NCBI GenBank assembly: GCA_019022495.1
Contig: JAFEKR010000020.1
Coordinates: forward strand, 248,001 to 312,000
DNA: 64,000 nt
Source of the DNA: Epichloe hybrida
Taxonomy: Eukaryota > Ascomycota > Sordariomycetes > Hypocreales > Clavicipitaceae
Reading direction: 5' to 3'
The notes beneath the pieces were generated by a model that searched no databases, was not told the origin of the DNA, and was given only the letters and a program-made list of their open reading frames with translations. Position 1 is the first letter of the stretch, and each line of letters starts with the position of its first letter. The translations under genes were made by a program, and so were the position numbers. This document shows, one piece after another, positions 1 to 11,963 of the stretch.

Positions 1-3000
1 TAATTATCCCCTTATAGTAGAGAAAGCTATTATAAGTAAAGCCCTAGGCTAAGCACTAAGCGCTGCTTTATATATAGTAAGAGTGGCTACTAGTTTTCTA
101 ATTACTTTACTAAAGAATATTAAAAGGAAAAGGACTGCTAGTAGGCTAGCAAAACACATTATATACCCCCTTTAAAGAAGAGATTCTAGGTATTCCTTGC
201 CTCCTATGAAGGGTAGGACAATAACAAGCCTAATAAAGGCTTAGGTTAGAATTAGGAATTATATCTTTTAGCCTACATAGAAGCTAAAGATAATAATAAC
301 AATATAAAGGAGCTACTATTAATAGCACACCTAAGTATTACATAATTCTTTTACTCCGGATTATAGACTAACTATAACACTACTAATATTAATATCCTCA
401 TGACCCTAAATAATTAAGCCTTCTAACACATATTCCTTAGGCAGGAGCTCTATAAGCTATAAGAGTGTAATAAAGGCTTAATTTACTATATCTCTAAAGA
501 ACGCTATTCTAAAGAGGTCTTTAGAGGGATTATACCTAATACTAGCGCTATAGGAAAGTTAACTATAGGAGAGGCATAAGTAAAGGCTTTATTAAGATTA
601 ATGCCTTTATTAAAGGTAACCCCCTGCGAACCCTAAATTATTATATTTAGCGCTAGATTAGTAGTTACAAGAGGAATCCTTTATATGCCTATAGAACTTA
701 GAGAGCTTAAATTCTATATCCTTAATATAGCTACCCCCTTTCTCTTCTTAATCACTAATATAGATAAGATATAAGTCAAGATTAATAACCTTACTAATAT
801 GCTTATCTAAGGCAACAAGACTATACCTATTATGTAACAATAGGGACATCCTTAGTAGTTACTAGAAGCGAAGGAAATAGTTACCTTCTACCTTTCAGAA
901 GGAGATATCTATTAATTATATTGTTAACTTAGTTATCCTTCTGTTTAATAACTCACAAAGATCCTTCACTAAGCTAGTCATGAAGTTAAGCGCTAGGCAA
1001 TTAAGGAATTAACTAAAGTCTGCTACCATTACTAGATGCATAGAAAGGCCCCTAGTTGATTTAAGTTTATAATCAAAGATAACCATGAATTTAACTACGA
1101 GATCATCGTTAATATCGTGTAAATCAATAGCTAACTAGTGCTTCATATCATTGATTTAGTAACATTATTCTAGGTAGCCTAATTCCTTAATCTAAAGAAG
1201 CAGAAGGCTTAAGACATCTAGGATGCAATCCGCGAATATTAGATTAATACTTATCTCGGACCTCTAGATTAGATTATCTATAATGCTAGTAATAACTTCA
1301 CTTCCGCTAAGTTTAGACATTATGCTTAATTAATATTAATTAAAACTAGTAAGATGCTAATTAAAGCCCACAACAGCATTAGAAAGGTTAAGAGATACTA
1401 TAGACCTCTACGCTAAGCCTATAATATTATCATAGACTTAATTAGAACAGAGCTCGCGCTAGAGTAATACCTCTAAATAGCTATTAAGGCTATTAACAAC
1501 TTTACAGGCCTAAATAGTATTATCCTAACTATGCTAGTCTTTAGAGGCTACCTATAGATAATAGATAAGTCGCTACTAAGCGTCTCTATTATTTAATATG
1601 CTAAGGTAATTCATAAGGTAATAGACAAAGTCTAATATCTTCTAGCTTCATGGCAGGTCTATAATACCCTTAGAGCCTAGAATAGCCCTAACACAGCGCC
1701 TATATATTAGCTACCCCTATAGGCTAATATACACGTATAGAGAGAGAAAGGTGGCTAGCATAGCCTATATAAGCTACTTACCACTAATAGAGAGACCTAT
1801 ACTATTAATATACCCTATAGCCTAGTAAAGTTTTACTCTATAGTAGTAAAGCCCTATTACAAAAACCTATGTATTACAAAGGGACTAGAGTAGCAGGAGA
1901 TAAAGCCTTATAACACGCTAGAGTAGTAGGAGATAAAGCCTAGTAATATAGAGGAAAAAGTAATTATATAACTAACCACTACTAATAAAAGAGATTCTCT
2001 AATAGAAGATAGTGAAAAGCAGTAGACACTAGCTAAGAGAAAGTAAGGGAGACTAAGAAAGGCCCTTATAATGTAATTTATAAGTGTAGGAGAGTCTAAT
2101 AAAGAGGCTTATAAAGCCTAAAAGGCCCTAAGGGGAAGCTATTAAGTTAAAGACTTATTACTATACCCTAAAGGAATAAAAGTAAGGAAAAGAAAACCTT
2201 ATAGCCCTAAGAAGGATATTAGCCTAGTTTAGCTTTACATACTTATAAACAAAGATTAAGAGAAGGCCTTTATTTAAGAGATTATAACTAGAGGGATGCT
2301 AAGCATAGTATTCCTCATAGCGAAGGAAGAGGCTAATTAGAACCTCGCCCTTTAGCTCTGCTAAGAAGGAAGGATTACAACCCTAGGAAAACCCTTTAAG
2401 CAGTCTAATTAAGCTAAGATTAACGCTCTATAAGCTCATAATATGTTTAAATTCATTAAGTTTAACCTAGTGAAGCACGGAGGTTATAGAATCTTTGATT
2501 CTCGTATAGTTAGAGAGATTAAAGGCAAAGGAACGGATTCGCTATACAAGAAATCCCGCCTTATTATATAAGGCTATAATAACAAAGGAAAGGAATTCAT
2601 CCTAACGTAATTGCTAATAATACAATAAGCAAGCTAATAACTAATCATAGCTATTGCTTTGTTATTAAGAAGAAGAGGTATTTACCTTTGGATTTACGAT
2701 ATTACATAAGCTTACACTCAATTACACATAGTGCTAATAAGGCTAATTATCGTGAGATTGCCGAAGTAAATTACATATCTCTTTCTAGAAGGGACTGTAA
2801 TTAAATTAATTAGACCTCTTTATAGGATTGCAGAGGCTAGAACCTACTAGTAGGTAATATACTTCTGTTACCATAGGGATAACCTTAATATAATAACCTT
2901 AACCTACAATCCTTACTTATTAATTATAGCCCCGAATGATAAGAATCTCTTTAGTATCATTAGAATATAAACTGATAATATATTAGGCCTAAGCGATAAT

Positions 3001-4462
3001 AATTTCTTCTAAAAAGAAGAGAAAGAGCTCTAGAAGGCTAATTTCATAGCTAAAGAAAAGCAATAATTAACCACCAAGAACCCCCTTATCTTTAATAGCT
3101 ATATCTTAACCTAGAACACTAATAATTCGCTAATCTTAACCTAGAAAGGTTAGAGTTAAAAGATTAAGGAAGTTAATCCTTAATCCTTAATAGTAAAGCA
3201 AGATTACGTGAAGCAATAAGCGTGAGGAAGCTACATTATAACTATATATTAACTAGAGGCTTTATATAACTTATTAATTATAGCTTAACACTAAGAACCC
3301 TCTAGGGAAGATATTACACGCCTTAATAAACGCCTTAAATAGTAGATTAAGAATTAATAACGCGGACTATAATATATTCCTTTAGTTCTTAAAGAGGCAA
3401 AGCTCTTTGTGTTCGTAGATAGATTACTTGCTAACAACAAGGATTTAAGCTCATAGATCAGATACGTAATTATGATTAGTAACGAGATAATACAAGACGA
3501 CAATACCTTCATTATGAAAGGCAATATTATTACGTATAGCTTAATAAAGAGTAAGAGAGTTACTTATAGTGCGCTTACCTCTAAGTTATATAGTATAGTT
3601 TAAGGCGTAGATATTACCTACGTAATTTCTATAACTTTACATTAGATCACGGACTAATTAAAGATGCCTTAAATTCCTATAATTCTCTGTACTAATTCTT
3701 TTTTATTATATAAATATCTTATGAAGCTAGGAACTATAAAGGAGAAAAGACTAATAATTAATATTATAGCTCTTTGTTAATTATACAAAAGGCATAAGAT
3801 CTACGAAGTCAGGTGGATTAACAGCAATAACAATCTGGCAGATATAATAATAAAAGCATTGCTAAATTTATTACTTTCCTCTTTGATTAATTTGAACGAA
3901 TTAATAATTCGTGTTAAAGGATAGGTAAAGAGACCTGTGATATTAGGAAACAGGAGCTTAGGCAAGGAATAATAGATTAATTTAATTAACTAATGCCACG
4001 ATAGCTAATCAGAGCAGCGGATTCCTATTAAGGGATTTACTTATGTATACTTTCCTTTAATCTAATTTTTATTACGTTTTTAAGCTCTTTAGCTACGAAG
4101 GAAAAAGAGAGATTACTAGTGTTAATTCCTTTGGATCTTCATTGGTTTAATCGTAGCTAAAGACTAGACTAATTATGGGTCTGGCGCGATGCACGCGATA
4201 TGATTGGCTGCATTAATTCGCCACCCCCTTTTGTGCCCTACATACGGATTTCGCCCACTTTTCTAGCATCTAGACTTTCCCTCTCTTCTCCCTCTTTCCT
4301 AGCTAGCTAACTATCTATCATCGACTTCGAATTTATACGGGATTTATTACCTGCGCAGGACCTTGGTGCATCCAACAAGACTAGAATATATAATAATTAC
4401 GTACACTTTAGTCTACCCTGAAAAACCCTACGCGTAGGTCACTAGTATCCTATAGATTTTAT
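1..4462 (+). mobile_element. Ty1/copia retrotransposon, 3' part, RIP-degraded
   Basis: This is the 3' two thirds of a copia-type element; its 5' LTR lies outside the window. Frame-by-frame reading, ignoring stops, shows a protease-like segment (about 650-810), an integrase zinc-binding and catalytic region (about 900-1600), a reverse transcriptase with a YDITQAYTQ-type motif (about 2400-3100) and a copia RNase H (about 3400-3900). Gln codons have repeatedly become TAA or TAG, and CA/TG dinucleotides are scarce, as RIP produces. The 3' LTR starts at about 4120 (TGTTAATTCC) and ends near 4462; it is less mutated than the coding part. No open frame of useful length survives, so the element is dead. 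It is related to the element at 17207-23476: the integrases read similarly and the LTR 3' ends share a CTAGAATATATAA-type stretch. The LTR end is approximate because no partner LTR is visible. Confidence 0.85.
4120..4462 (+). repeat. 3' LTR of the first copia element
   Basis: It begins with TGTT directly after the degraded RNase H and tail region and contains a GC-richer stretch with few RIP changes. Its last 90 bases (shared CTAGAATATATAA-type stretch, then a TATCCTATAGA-type end) resemble the LTRs at 17207-17502 and 23181-23476. The right edge was set by that similarity and is uncertain by about 10 bases. Confidence 0.6.
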
Positions 4463-4911
4463 ACTTACCTAAGGTATATTAAAAAAATTATAAATTAACT
4501 TTAGTTCTTTAGAATTATCTTATAAAGTATTTAGTAATATACTAAGTATATATAATATATATAAATAAAGTATATACCTTATTAGTATTACTTCCCTAGT
4601 GCTAAATAATATTAGGTATAGTTAGGATAGCTTATAATTATACTTGAGTTAGTATAATAATAAAAGATATAAAGAATATAGTAATTATAAGGTTATAATA
4701 TATTTTTAATAAAAGATATAAAGGATATAGTAATTATAAGGTTATAATATATTTTAAGTATTATTAAACTTAGTAAAAAGACTTCTTTATATAAAGAAAA
4801 CTTTATATATAGTTAGTATATACTAGGCCTATATAAACTATATATAATATATTATCTTTTTAATTACTTAGTAGTTTACTTCTTTTTCTAGTAAATACTT
4901 ATAATAAATTA
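4463..4911. repeat. AT-rich spacer with a ~47-bp tandem duplication, then start of an AT-rich repeat unit
   Basis: Almost pure A/T sequence without coding potential. A unit of about 47 bases (ATAAAAGATATAAAGRATAT and what follows) occurs twice in tandem at about 4662-4755. Positions 4861-4911 match 23533-23585 (shared TAATTACTTAGTAGTTT and AAATACTTATAATAAATTA). They are the first piece of a repeat unit that is interrupted by three retrotransposons and continues at 11877, 17154 and 23482. Confidence 0.7.
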
Positions 4912-5741
4912 TTTTGAAATATAGGGAGCTAGTTACCAGCTGCCAGCTGGCAACAGCTGTACAAGTGCAAGCTCTACGGTCGGGGACTGATAGGGCCGCA
5001 ACGTTAAATCAATCAACGCAACGCAACGGAAGGTTGTAGCAGTTGTTAACTAATAGAATTCAATTTAGATTACTTTTATGATATCTTATAGAGTAATAGA
5101 ATTGATTTTAGATACGTTATACAGGTAATGCGGCTATTGTTAGTTAAGAGGACTAGCTATCTAGCTAGTTAAAAAGATCTTCTTCCTCTCATAGACCTAC
5201 CAACTATATTAGTAGATCCGGGCCGCTAACGGGGTCTTACAGGCTACTTTTGATTTTCCGCAAAATTCATTTGTATGCAAAAACCAAAAAATCAACTCAC
5301 TACCATACTAGCTAGTAACCCATATGCACTAACTTTTAGTCTAAAAAATAACCTTGCATAAAGAGAAAGCCCTATCTTTAAGCTTTAATTTGCTATATGT
5401 AAAACTTTTATATAACCTCTAGATAAAGAGAAAATCATTGTTAAAGATAGCTATAGGGTAAGTTATGTGTAGGGTAACCTGCTTACATTACCTTAGCTTA
5501 CGTTACCCTAGCTTACCTAATTACTAGTGGTATGGTTATAGCTACACTTGTAGCCATAACGTAATTAACTAATTAGTTATTCACACGGTTGGTCGTAGCT
5601 ATTAATAGCTGCGACGTAGCTATTAATAGCTGCCCTCGCGACCGTTAACAGCTGCAGTGCAGCTGTCAGACTTGCAAAGCAAGCTAGTAATAAGAAGGTT
5701 CTTTAACTAGAAAAGGGCTAAAAATAGGTCTTATTTTTAAC
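4912..5741 (-). repeat. 3' LTR of the minus-strand copia element, interrupted
   Basis: Positions 5383-5741 match 11509-11871 almost throughout; the differences seen are C/T or G/A. The outer end TTTTGAAAT (4912-4920) matches the end of the other LTR next to the primer-binding site. Between them about 450 bases (4921 to about 5372) are foreign to the other LTR and are bounded by ATAGGG and CCCTAT, a short terminal inverted repeat. Within that insert, about 5044-5248 looks LTR-like on the minus strand (TGTAAGACC at one end, TTAACA at the other), possibly a solo LTR. Confidence 0.6.
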
Positions 5742-8700
5742 ACCCCCTCTACAAAAGAATTACATTTAAAAGCAATTAGAAGTGTATAAAGAGACTATAG
5801 GGTAAAAATAACAACTTTTGATAATAATAGATAAAAGGGAAAAACAGGAAAAATAAAAGACCCCCTTTTTGAATTCCTAGCTATTGTTAAATATAGCTCC
5901 CTTTTGATGTTGTTTTTAGTTCCCTGTTGAAGGGAATTAGTTGTTGGTTTAATAATTATTAAGCCTTAAAAGCTTAATAAAAGCCTGATGAAGAGGTCTA
6001 GAAAGAGGTTTCGTAAGACTATTTGCAGGTATTGACTTCGTATCTAGATATTTGATCTTAGCTAAACCCTCTAAAACCTGTTGCCTAATATAGTTGAACT
6101 TTAGTAATGTATGCTTTGTACGACTATGTAAAGCAGGGTTATAAGTAGTAGTTATAGCGCCTTGATTATTGTAATATATCTGGATAGGGGGAGAAATAGG
6201 GGTTTTTAGCTCCTTAAATAAGCCCTGAAGCCACTGAAGCTCCTGGAAGGTCTTGCAGATAGCATTAGCTTTAGCTTCTAGTGTTGATAGAGCTATTGTA
6301 CTAGCTTTCTTTGATTTCTAGCTAATAGGTCCGCTAGCTAGCTTAAATAGATAAGCATAGGTTGATTTTGAGGTCTTTTTATCCCCTGCAAAATTACTAT
6401 TGCAATAACCTATTAGGCTTTTGCTAACTAAACCTTTAGGGTCTTCCCTATAGATAATAGCAAGGAATCTAGTCCCTAATAGATACCTTAGCAGATTTTT
6501 AGCTGCTTTTAGGTGTTCTATATAAGGGCTAGCTAGTGCAGTAGATAACTACTGTAGCGTAAAAGCTGTATTAGGCCTTGTAAGCAATATTAGGTACATT
6601 ATAGTCCCTATAATGCACTGATAAAGCTTGATTTCGCTAGCTATTAAAAGCTTAGTTATCTGCGTAGCTAAAACGCCTGGCTAAAGAGGTATGCTAATAG
6701 GCTTACTATCTAGTATATTAAATCGTTTTAAGGCTTCTAATATATACTAAGATTGATGAATTTTTAGTATTCTATTAGGCCTATCTTGTACGATTTGAAC
6801 CCCTAAGAAGAATTCAGCAGGCCCCCTATCTTCTATTGGATAGACTTTATAAAGTTCCTTTTTAAGCCTTTGGATATAAGATAAATCTGGTCTAATTAGA
6901 AGATAGTTATTAATGTACGTAATGATGAAGGTTTTGGTTGAAGGATTGAAGAAGATAGCTAGGTTAGATATTAAAGGGTTAAATCCTAGGGATTTAAGCA
7001 CTAATATTAGCGCTTGTTGCTATTCCCTTGAGCTTTGTTTTAGGCTATATAAAGACTTCTATAATAAAATTACTTGATCTTTAGAAGGTTTCTAGCTAAA
7101 ACTTCTAGCTAATTTAGCTAGTTTAGGATTTGCCTTAAGGAATTCAATAAACCCTTCTAGAATAACTATATAAATCTGTTGTTATAGCTTACTATTAAGA
7201 AAAGCTCCTATAAAATTAATTTGTTTGATTTCCTAGTTATTCTAAGCTGCTAGGGCTAGTAAAATCCTCTAGCTAGGGGGAATGCTTATGGTAGCGAAGG
7301 TCTCTAGGTAATCTAGGCCTTCGATTTGCATGAATCCCTTAGTAACAAGTTAAGCCTTATATTTTAAAGGATTATTTTCTTTATCCTTTTTAAGCTTATA
7401 AATAAGCCTATTCTTTAGTACTTTTCGGCCCTTAGGGATTTGATCTTTCCCTATAAATTTAAAAGTACTAGCCTTTAGAAGCTGTTTGTATTCCTTGTAC
7501 GTGGCTTCTATCTATTTATCCCTTTCAGGGCTAGATATAGCCTGCTTCTAGGTCTTAGGCTCGGGGCTAATAGGATTCTTTTCCTTTAGCTTCTCCTGTA
7601 CCTTAAAGTAGATTTCTTTTATGAAATCTAGAGAAGAAGGGGAACTAATATTAACATCTATAGGGTTGATATTAGGGTCGAAATCGATAATTTTATTAAA
7701 ATCGAGGTCCGAAGTCGAAATCTGATTTCCTGGTTGAGTTATAGGCTGCGCTTGTATAGGATCTGCTGGAATTAAGCCTTTAGGGGGTTCTTTGGGGCCT
7801 GTAGGTGGTTTTTCTTAACCTATAGGGATACCTATGTTGTCTATAGGGTAATCCTTTGAACCTTGATCTAGATGTTGTTGATCTAAATTATTTTTCCCCT
7901 CTAAAGGGTTATCCCCTATAGAAATCCTAGGTAAGCCTTTAGAAATAAGGCCTATAGGTTCTATAATCTTAATAAAGCTAGTCTTTGTAACTAGCCTTTT
8001 AGAGGGGATGTATACTAGGTAGGTGTTAGAACCTAGTGTAGCTAAAAGCCTTCTAGGGATAGTCCTAGCTGCTAACTTCTGGGCTTTAGGTCGTTTTTCC
8101 AGGGGGATTAGAATCTCATAGTGAGATCCTATAGCTCTAATACTGCTAATATTAGTTGTATAAGGCTGATTTAGCTCCCTAGATAGCAGCTGTTCAGGGC
8201 TTTCATTCTTAGTGGTATTAGCAGTTATATTAACTAGGTTAACAACTGCAGGTAATACAAAACACTATAAAAATAACGGTAATTTTGCCCACTGGATAGT
8301 AGCCCTTAATTGATCTAGAATAGTATGAATTGAACGTTCTGCTAATCCATTTTGCTTATGGATATAGGGACTAGAAGTCATAAATTTGATCCCTTTAGAA
8401 TTTAACTAAGCTTGATAACTAGAATTGATTTCCTGGCCCCTATCGAAGTGAAGGTGCCTAGGATATTAACCTAGTTGATTTTTAAGCCCTCTAAAGAAGC
8501 CTTTGATAGCCTTATAAATAGTTAGGCCTTCCTTATTAGGTAATAAGATAACCTACTTATATCTAGTCTTTCAATTAACTAAAAATAAGTAAATTGACTG
8601 TTTATTGTATGGCGTAGGACTGATTTTTAGCATATCCCCCTCTATTTGATCTAGAGCTCTTGGGGGGTTAGGGATAGCTAATTTCCTAGGTCTTTTAACT

Positions 8701-10917
8701 GCCTTAGATTGATCACAAGCAATATATCTAAAATCCTTATCCTTAATTTTAGAAAAATCAGGGATTCCTTTAGTTATAAGGCTAGTTTTCTTTAGCAAAG
8801 GAAGACCTAGGTGCCCTAATTGTACATGCCATAGGCTAGCTAGTTCTAACAACCGTTGATATTGAAGATCCTTAGGGTTTGAATTAGGATCTAGACTAGG
8901 GCCCTCTTTACTAGTCCCCTGCTGGGCCCCTTGAGAACCACAGGCCTCTTGGAGAGGTATTAGGGACCCTTTTCCTCCACTAGGGCCCTCTAACACCCCT
9001 AAATCTATTTCCTTAGATTTATAAGGGACCTAACCTAGGGCTATAGGCGAAGAAGAAGGGACTAATTCCCCTAAATCATCCCGTATGATTTCTTTAATAT
9101 CATTATTATTTTCATTGATTTTGTCTAAATCAGAAGCCTAATCCAGCTTTTTAGAGGGAATTTAAACCTCTATAGGGTAGCTAATTGGATAGCTATGACC
9201 CTTAAAAGCGGTGTAGGTAAAAGGTCGGATATAATGTGAATTATTATAGGGCCCTTTAGATAACTTAGGCGTAGATTGGTTTTTAATGTGGAAGAAAAAA
9301 CCATGTTTTTCTATATCTAAGGTTGTAATAAGAGACCTATCTTTAAGATAAAGTAGGTTTTTTATAAGGCAACCACTAGATATATAGTGCGTAAGTTCAC
9401 TAACTATATTAATATTAAGCTGAGGAAAATATAGCGTATCTTTAAGCACTAAGGTCCTATATTTAGCTGGATTTTTCTAATATAGGACCTCAAAAATAGC
9501 ACTACCGTGACCCTTAGCGTGAATAGGGCCACTACTAGTTATAATAGGGTTGGATTCCCCCTTTTTATAGGGGGTATAATCCCTAAAGACCTCCCTAGAA
9601 TTAATAATATGTATAGTTAAACCTGTATTATATAATAGGGCCTTTTTTATGTCTTTGCTATAATAATTAAAACTATTTAAGGTTTTAATTTCTTGATTTT
9701 CATTATCTAATTCACTAGAGCTAGAATCAGAGCTACTATTACTAGAGCTCTTATAACTAGTCTTATGAAGGCTAGGCTTCTTGTACGGTTTAAGAGCACC
9801 GTTAGAAAGGTTGTAATTTCCTAGTATAAAAGATCCCTCTCTAGAGGTCTCTTTATTATCCTTTTTATCTGATTTTTAACCTTTTTGCTTCTTCTTCTTC
9901 TTCTTATTAGAAAAAGAATTAGAATTAGAAAAGCCCTTATTTTCTTTAGAGCCTCCTTTCTTCTTCTAATTCTTAGGGGCCTTTTCTTTTTCTTTAGCAC
10001 CCTTTTTAAGGTTTTTAGCCCTATAATTCAGGGCTTTGGATACCGTAGATAACTTATCCCTTTATTCTACTAGAAGGTCTGCTATCAAGAATTAAAGATT
10101 TAGGGCATCTAGGGGAGCCCCTATAGCCCTATTTGTACGCATGCTAAATCGTTGCCTCTTAGCCCACTGAGGGAAGGTTGATTTTAGGGATTGAAGATAT
10201 TAATTAACCTGATCTATCGGAGCAATCAGGACCCCTGAAATCGATAATCTAGCTAGTAGATTATTAAAGACTGTATTAAAGGACTCTAGAGTCCCCTTAA
10301 ACTCTTAAAAATTCAGGTTATGAAATTCTGAATATAGGGACCCCCTCTGGATTTTAACGCTATGTGAATATTGCCTTATAAGTAAATTATAGGCTTCTTT
10401 AGGTGATTTTTGCTAAGTTATAGCGGCTTAGGGTCCTTCTGTATAACTATCCCTTAGTAACATAAGGATAATAGCTTGATCTGGATCCCCTAGCGCCCTA
10501 GAACTCTCCGGATTATCTAGAAAATTAGGCATGCCTAAAGCTCTAAATTGGATAGTTAGGGCTTGTTTCTATTGTTCGAAATTTTTAGCTCCTTTAAGCC
10601 TAGTAGTCTCTGGAAAACTATAAACCCTTTTATTGAATTCCTTAATAATTAAATTATTAAAGGTTGCTTGTATAGAGCTAGATTTAGCTTGATTTTCTTG
10701 AACAGGCTGCTGATCTTGCTGCTAACTAGCGGGCTTATTAGATTCCACACCCTCTATATGACTATTTATAGTTATAGATAGGCTTTCTAGCTTCTCTAAT
10801 AACTAGTCTATAGTTGCTTGTTGCTTAATAGCCTGCTCTTTTAGCTAGTTATTTAGAACCTCTTGCGCACTAGGGTTAGGGATAATAGGTCCCTTTCCCT
10901 TTCCTTTGGTATCTATT

Positions 10918-11160
10918 TTCCTTTTTATAGAAGGGAAAAAACTTCTATCTCGCGGGTCCTTCCTTTTTTTATAGAAGGGAAGTCTTCTGTATTTGAAATT
11001 TATTCCTTTTTATAGAAGGGAAAAAGCTTCTATCTTGCGGATCCTTCCTTTTTTATAGAAGGGAAGTCTTCTGTAGCCACAATTAATTCCTTTTTATAGA
11101 AGGGAAAAGCTTCTTTCTCGCAGGTCCTTCCTTTTTTATAGAAGGGAAGTCTTCTGTAAT
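10918..11160 (-). repeat. Three tandem ~85-bp repeats in the copia leader
   Basis: Units start at 10918, 11003 and 11087, each with TTCCTTTTTATAGAAGGG followed about 45 bases later by a second TTTTTTATAGAAGGG and GTCTTCTG. Each unit therefore contains an internal half-repeat. The array lies between the primer-binding site and the first gag codons of the minus-strand element, in its untranslated leader. Confidence 0.85.
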
Positions 11161-11203
11161 TGTACACAAAGTAACCTAAAAGGAATCTATAGTGATAGAG
11201 CTA

Positions 11204-11214
11204 GGCTCATAACC
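11204..11214 (-). promoter_or_regulatory. Primer-binding site matching the initiator tRNA-Met anticodon arm
   Basis: The minus strand reads GGTTATGAGCC immediately inside the 5' LTR end (TTTCAAAA). This complements the anticodon stem-loop of initiator tRNA-Met (GGCTCATAACC, anticodon CAT). Copia elements are known to prime from a cleaved 5' half of that tRNA. The match is seen in the sequence; use as primer is inferred from position and family knowledge. Confidence 0.65.
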
Positions 11215-11871
11215 TTTTGAAATCAAAAGAGTGGACCGATCCGACTGAACCTAGGATTACAAAGCCTTATATATTTTTAATAATATATTTTAACACTCCC
11301 CCTGGAATTGTATATCCAGGTGCCCTATTAGAGGTTAGGCTTATACTAGCAATTGAATTTCTTTAGTTGTTTTTCGGCAGGGTTTGAACCTATAACCTTA
11401 CCTCGCAGAGCAGTGCTCTACTATGGTGGGCGACTAAGCGCTGCAGTGGGCCTAACCACTGCGCCACCGGGCTAATAACCTTTTGAAATCAAAAGAGTGG
11501 ACTAATCCTCAAGCTTCAATTTGCTATATGTGAAACTTTTGTACGACCTCTAGATAAAGAGAAAATCGTTGTCAAAGATAGCTATAGGGTAAGTTATGTG
11601 TAGGGTAACCTGCTTACGTCACCCTAGCTTACGTCACCCTAGCTTACCTAATTACTAGTGGCGTGGTTATAGCCACACTTGCAGCCACAACGCAATTGAC
11701 TAATTAGTCATCCACACGGTCGGTCGTAGCTGTTGACAGCTGCGACGCAGCCATTGATAGCTGCCCTCGCGACCGTTGACAGCTGCAGTGCAGCTGTCAG
11801 ACTTGCAAAGCAAGCTAGTAATAAGAAGGTTCTTTAACTAGAAAAGGGCTAAAAATAGGTCTTATTTTTAA
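11215..11871 (-). repeat. 5' LTR of the minus-strand copia element, interrupted
   Basis: The LTR starts at 11871 (TGTTAAAAATAAG on the minus strand) and runs to the primer-binding site. About 391 bases are the LTR proper; the rest is a 232-bp insert plus the duplicated target. It carries fewer RIP transitions than the 3' LTR, for example in the stretch of GCAGCTGTTGACAGCTG-like repeats. Confidence 0.65.
11243..11474 (-). mobile_element. tRNA-derived SINE-like insertion
   Basis: On the minus strand the unit begins CCCGGTGGCGCAGTGGTTAG, with a perfect RNA polymerase III A box (TGGCGCAGTGG). A perfect B box (GGTTCAAACCC) lies 65 bases after it. An unrelated tail follows, containing CCAGGGGGAG and an A/T-rich end. 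A 28-bp direct repeat (11209-11236 and 11475-11502; 34 bp if two C/T or G/A changes are allowed) flanks it and spans the LTR/primer-site junction. A working tRNA is unlikely because the box spacing is too large and no acceptor stem closes. The tail may itself be LTR-derived. The SINE reading is an inference from the boxes and the flanking duplication. Confidence 0.6.
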
Positions 11872-11963
11872 CAAATTACTAAAAGTATAATTATATATTA
11901 TATATATATTCTCTTTATTTACACTAATTATATTTTCTTTATTATATATTACTCTTTTAAGTA
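11872..11963. repeat. Second piece of the interrupted AT-rich repeat unit
   Basis: It begins with the copia target duplication AATTA (11872-11876), is collinear with about 23585-23670, and ends with the LINE target sequence TACTCTTTTAAGTA (11950-11963). There is no coding potential. Confidence 0.7.

Larger units (their letters stand above)
4912..11871 (-). mobile_element. Ty1/copia retrotransposon, nearly complete, partly RIP-mutated
   Basis: Reading the minus strand from 11871: 5' LTR beginning TGTTAAAAATAAG, primer-binding site at 11204-11214, a leader with 85-bp repeats, a gag-like region (about 10,880-9,880, ending in a lysine-rich stretch), a GAG-pre-integrase/integrase zinc region (8571-8996; HxxxH then CxxC-like residues), an integrase core, a reverse transcriptase (6747-7001 keeps YINNYLL where YVDDLLL is usual), a copia RNase H (about 6450-6000), a purine-rich tract at 5742-5752 and the 3' LTR. 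The target site AATTA stands at 4907-4911 and again at 11872-11876. Open pieces of 84-141 codons remain, so it is less decayed than its neighbours, but stops at former Gln codons and the Asn-Asn in the RT active site suggest it is inactive. Both LTRs carry later insertions. Confidence 0.85.

Noticed and set aside
6747..9449. Three short minus-strand open frames as separate genes
   Set aside because: They read as reverse transcriptase, integrase and linker pieces of one copia polyprotein interrupted by RIP stops.
11330..11475. Possible functional tRNA gene on the minus strand
   Set aside because: A and B boxes are perfect but 65 bases apart, no acceptor stem or plausible anticodon arm closes, and direct repeats flank the unit; a SINE-like element explains it better.
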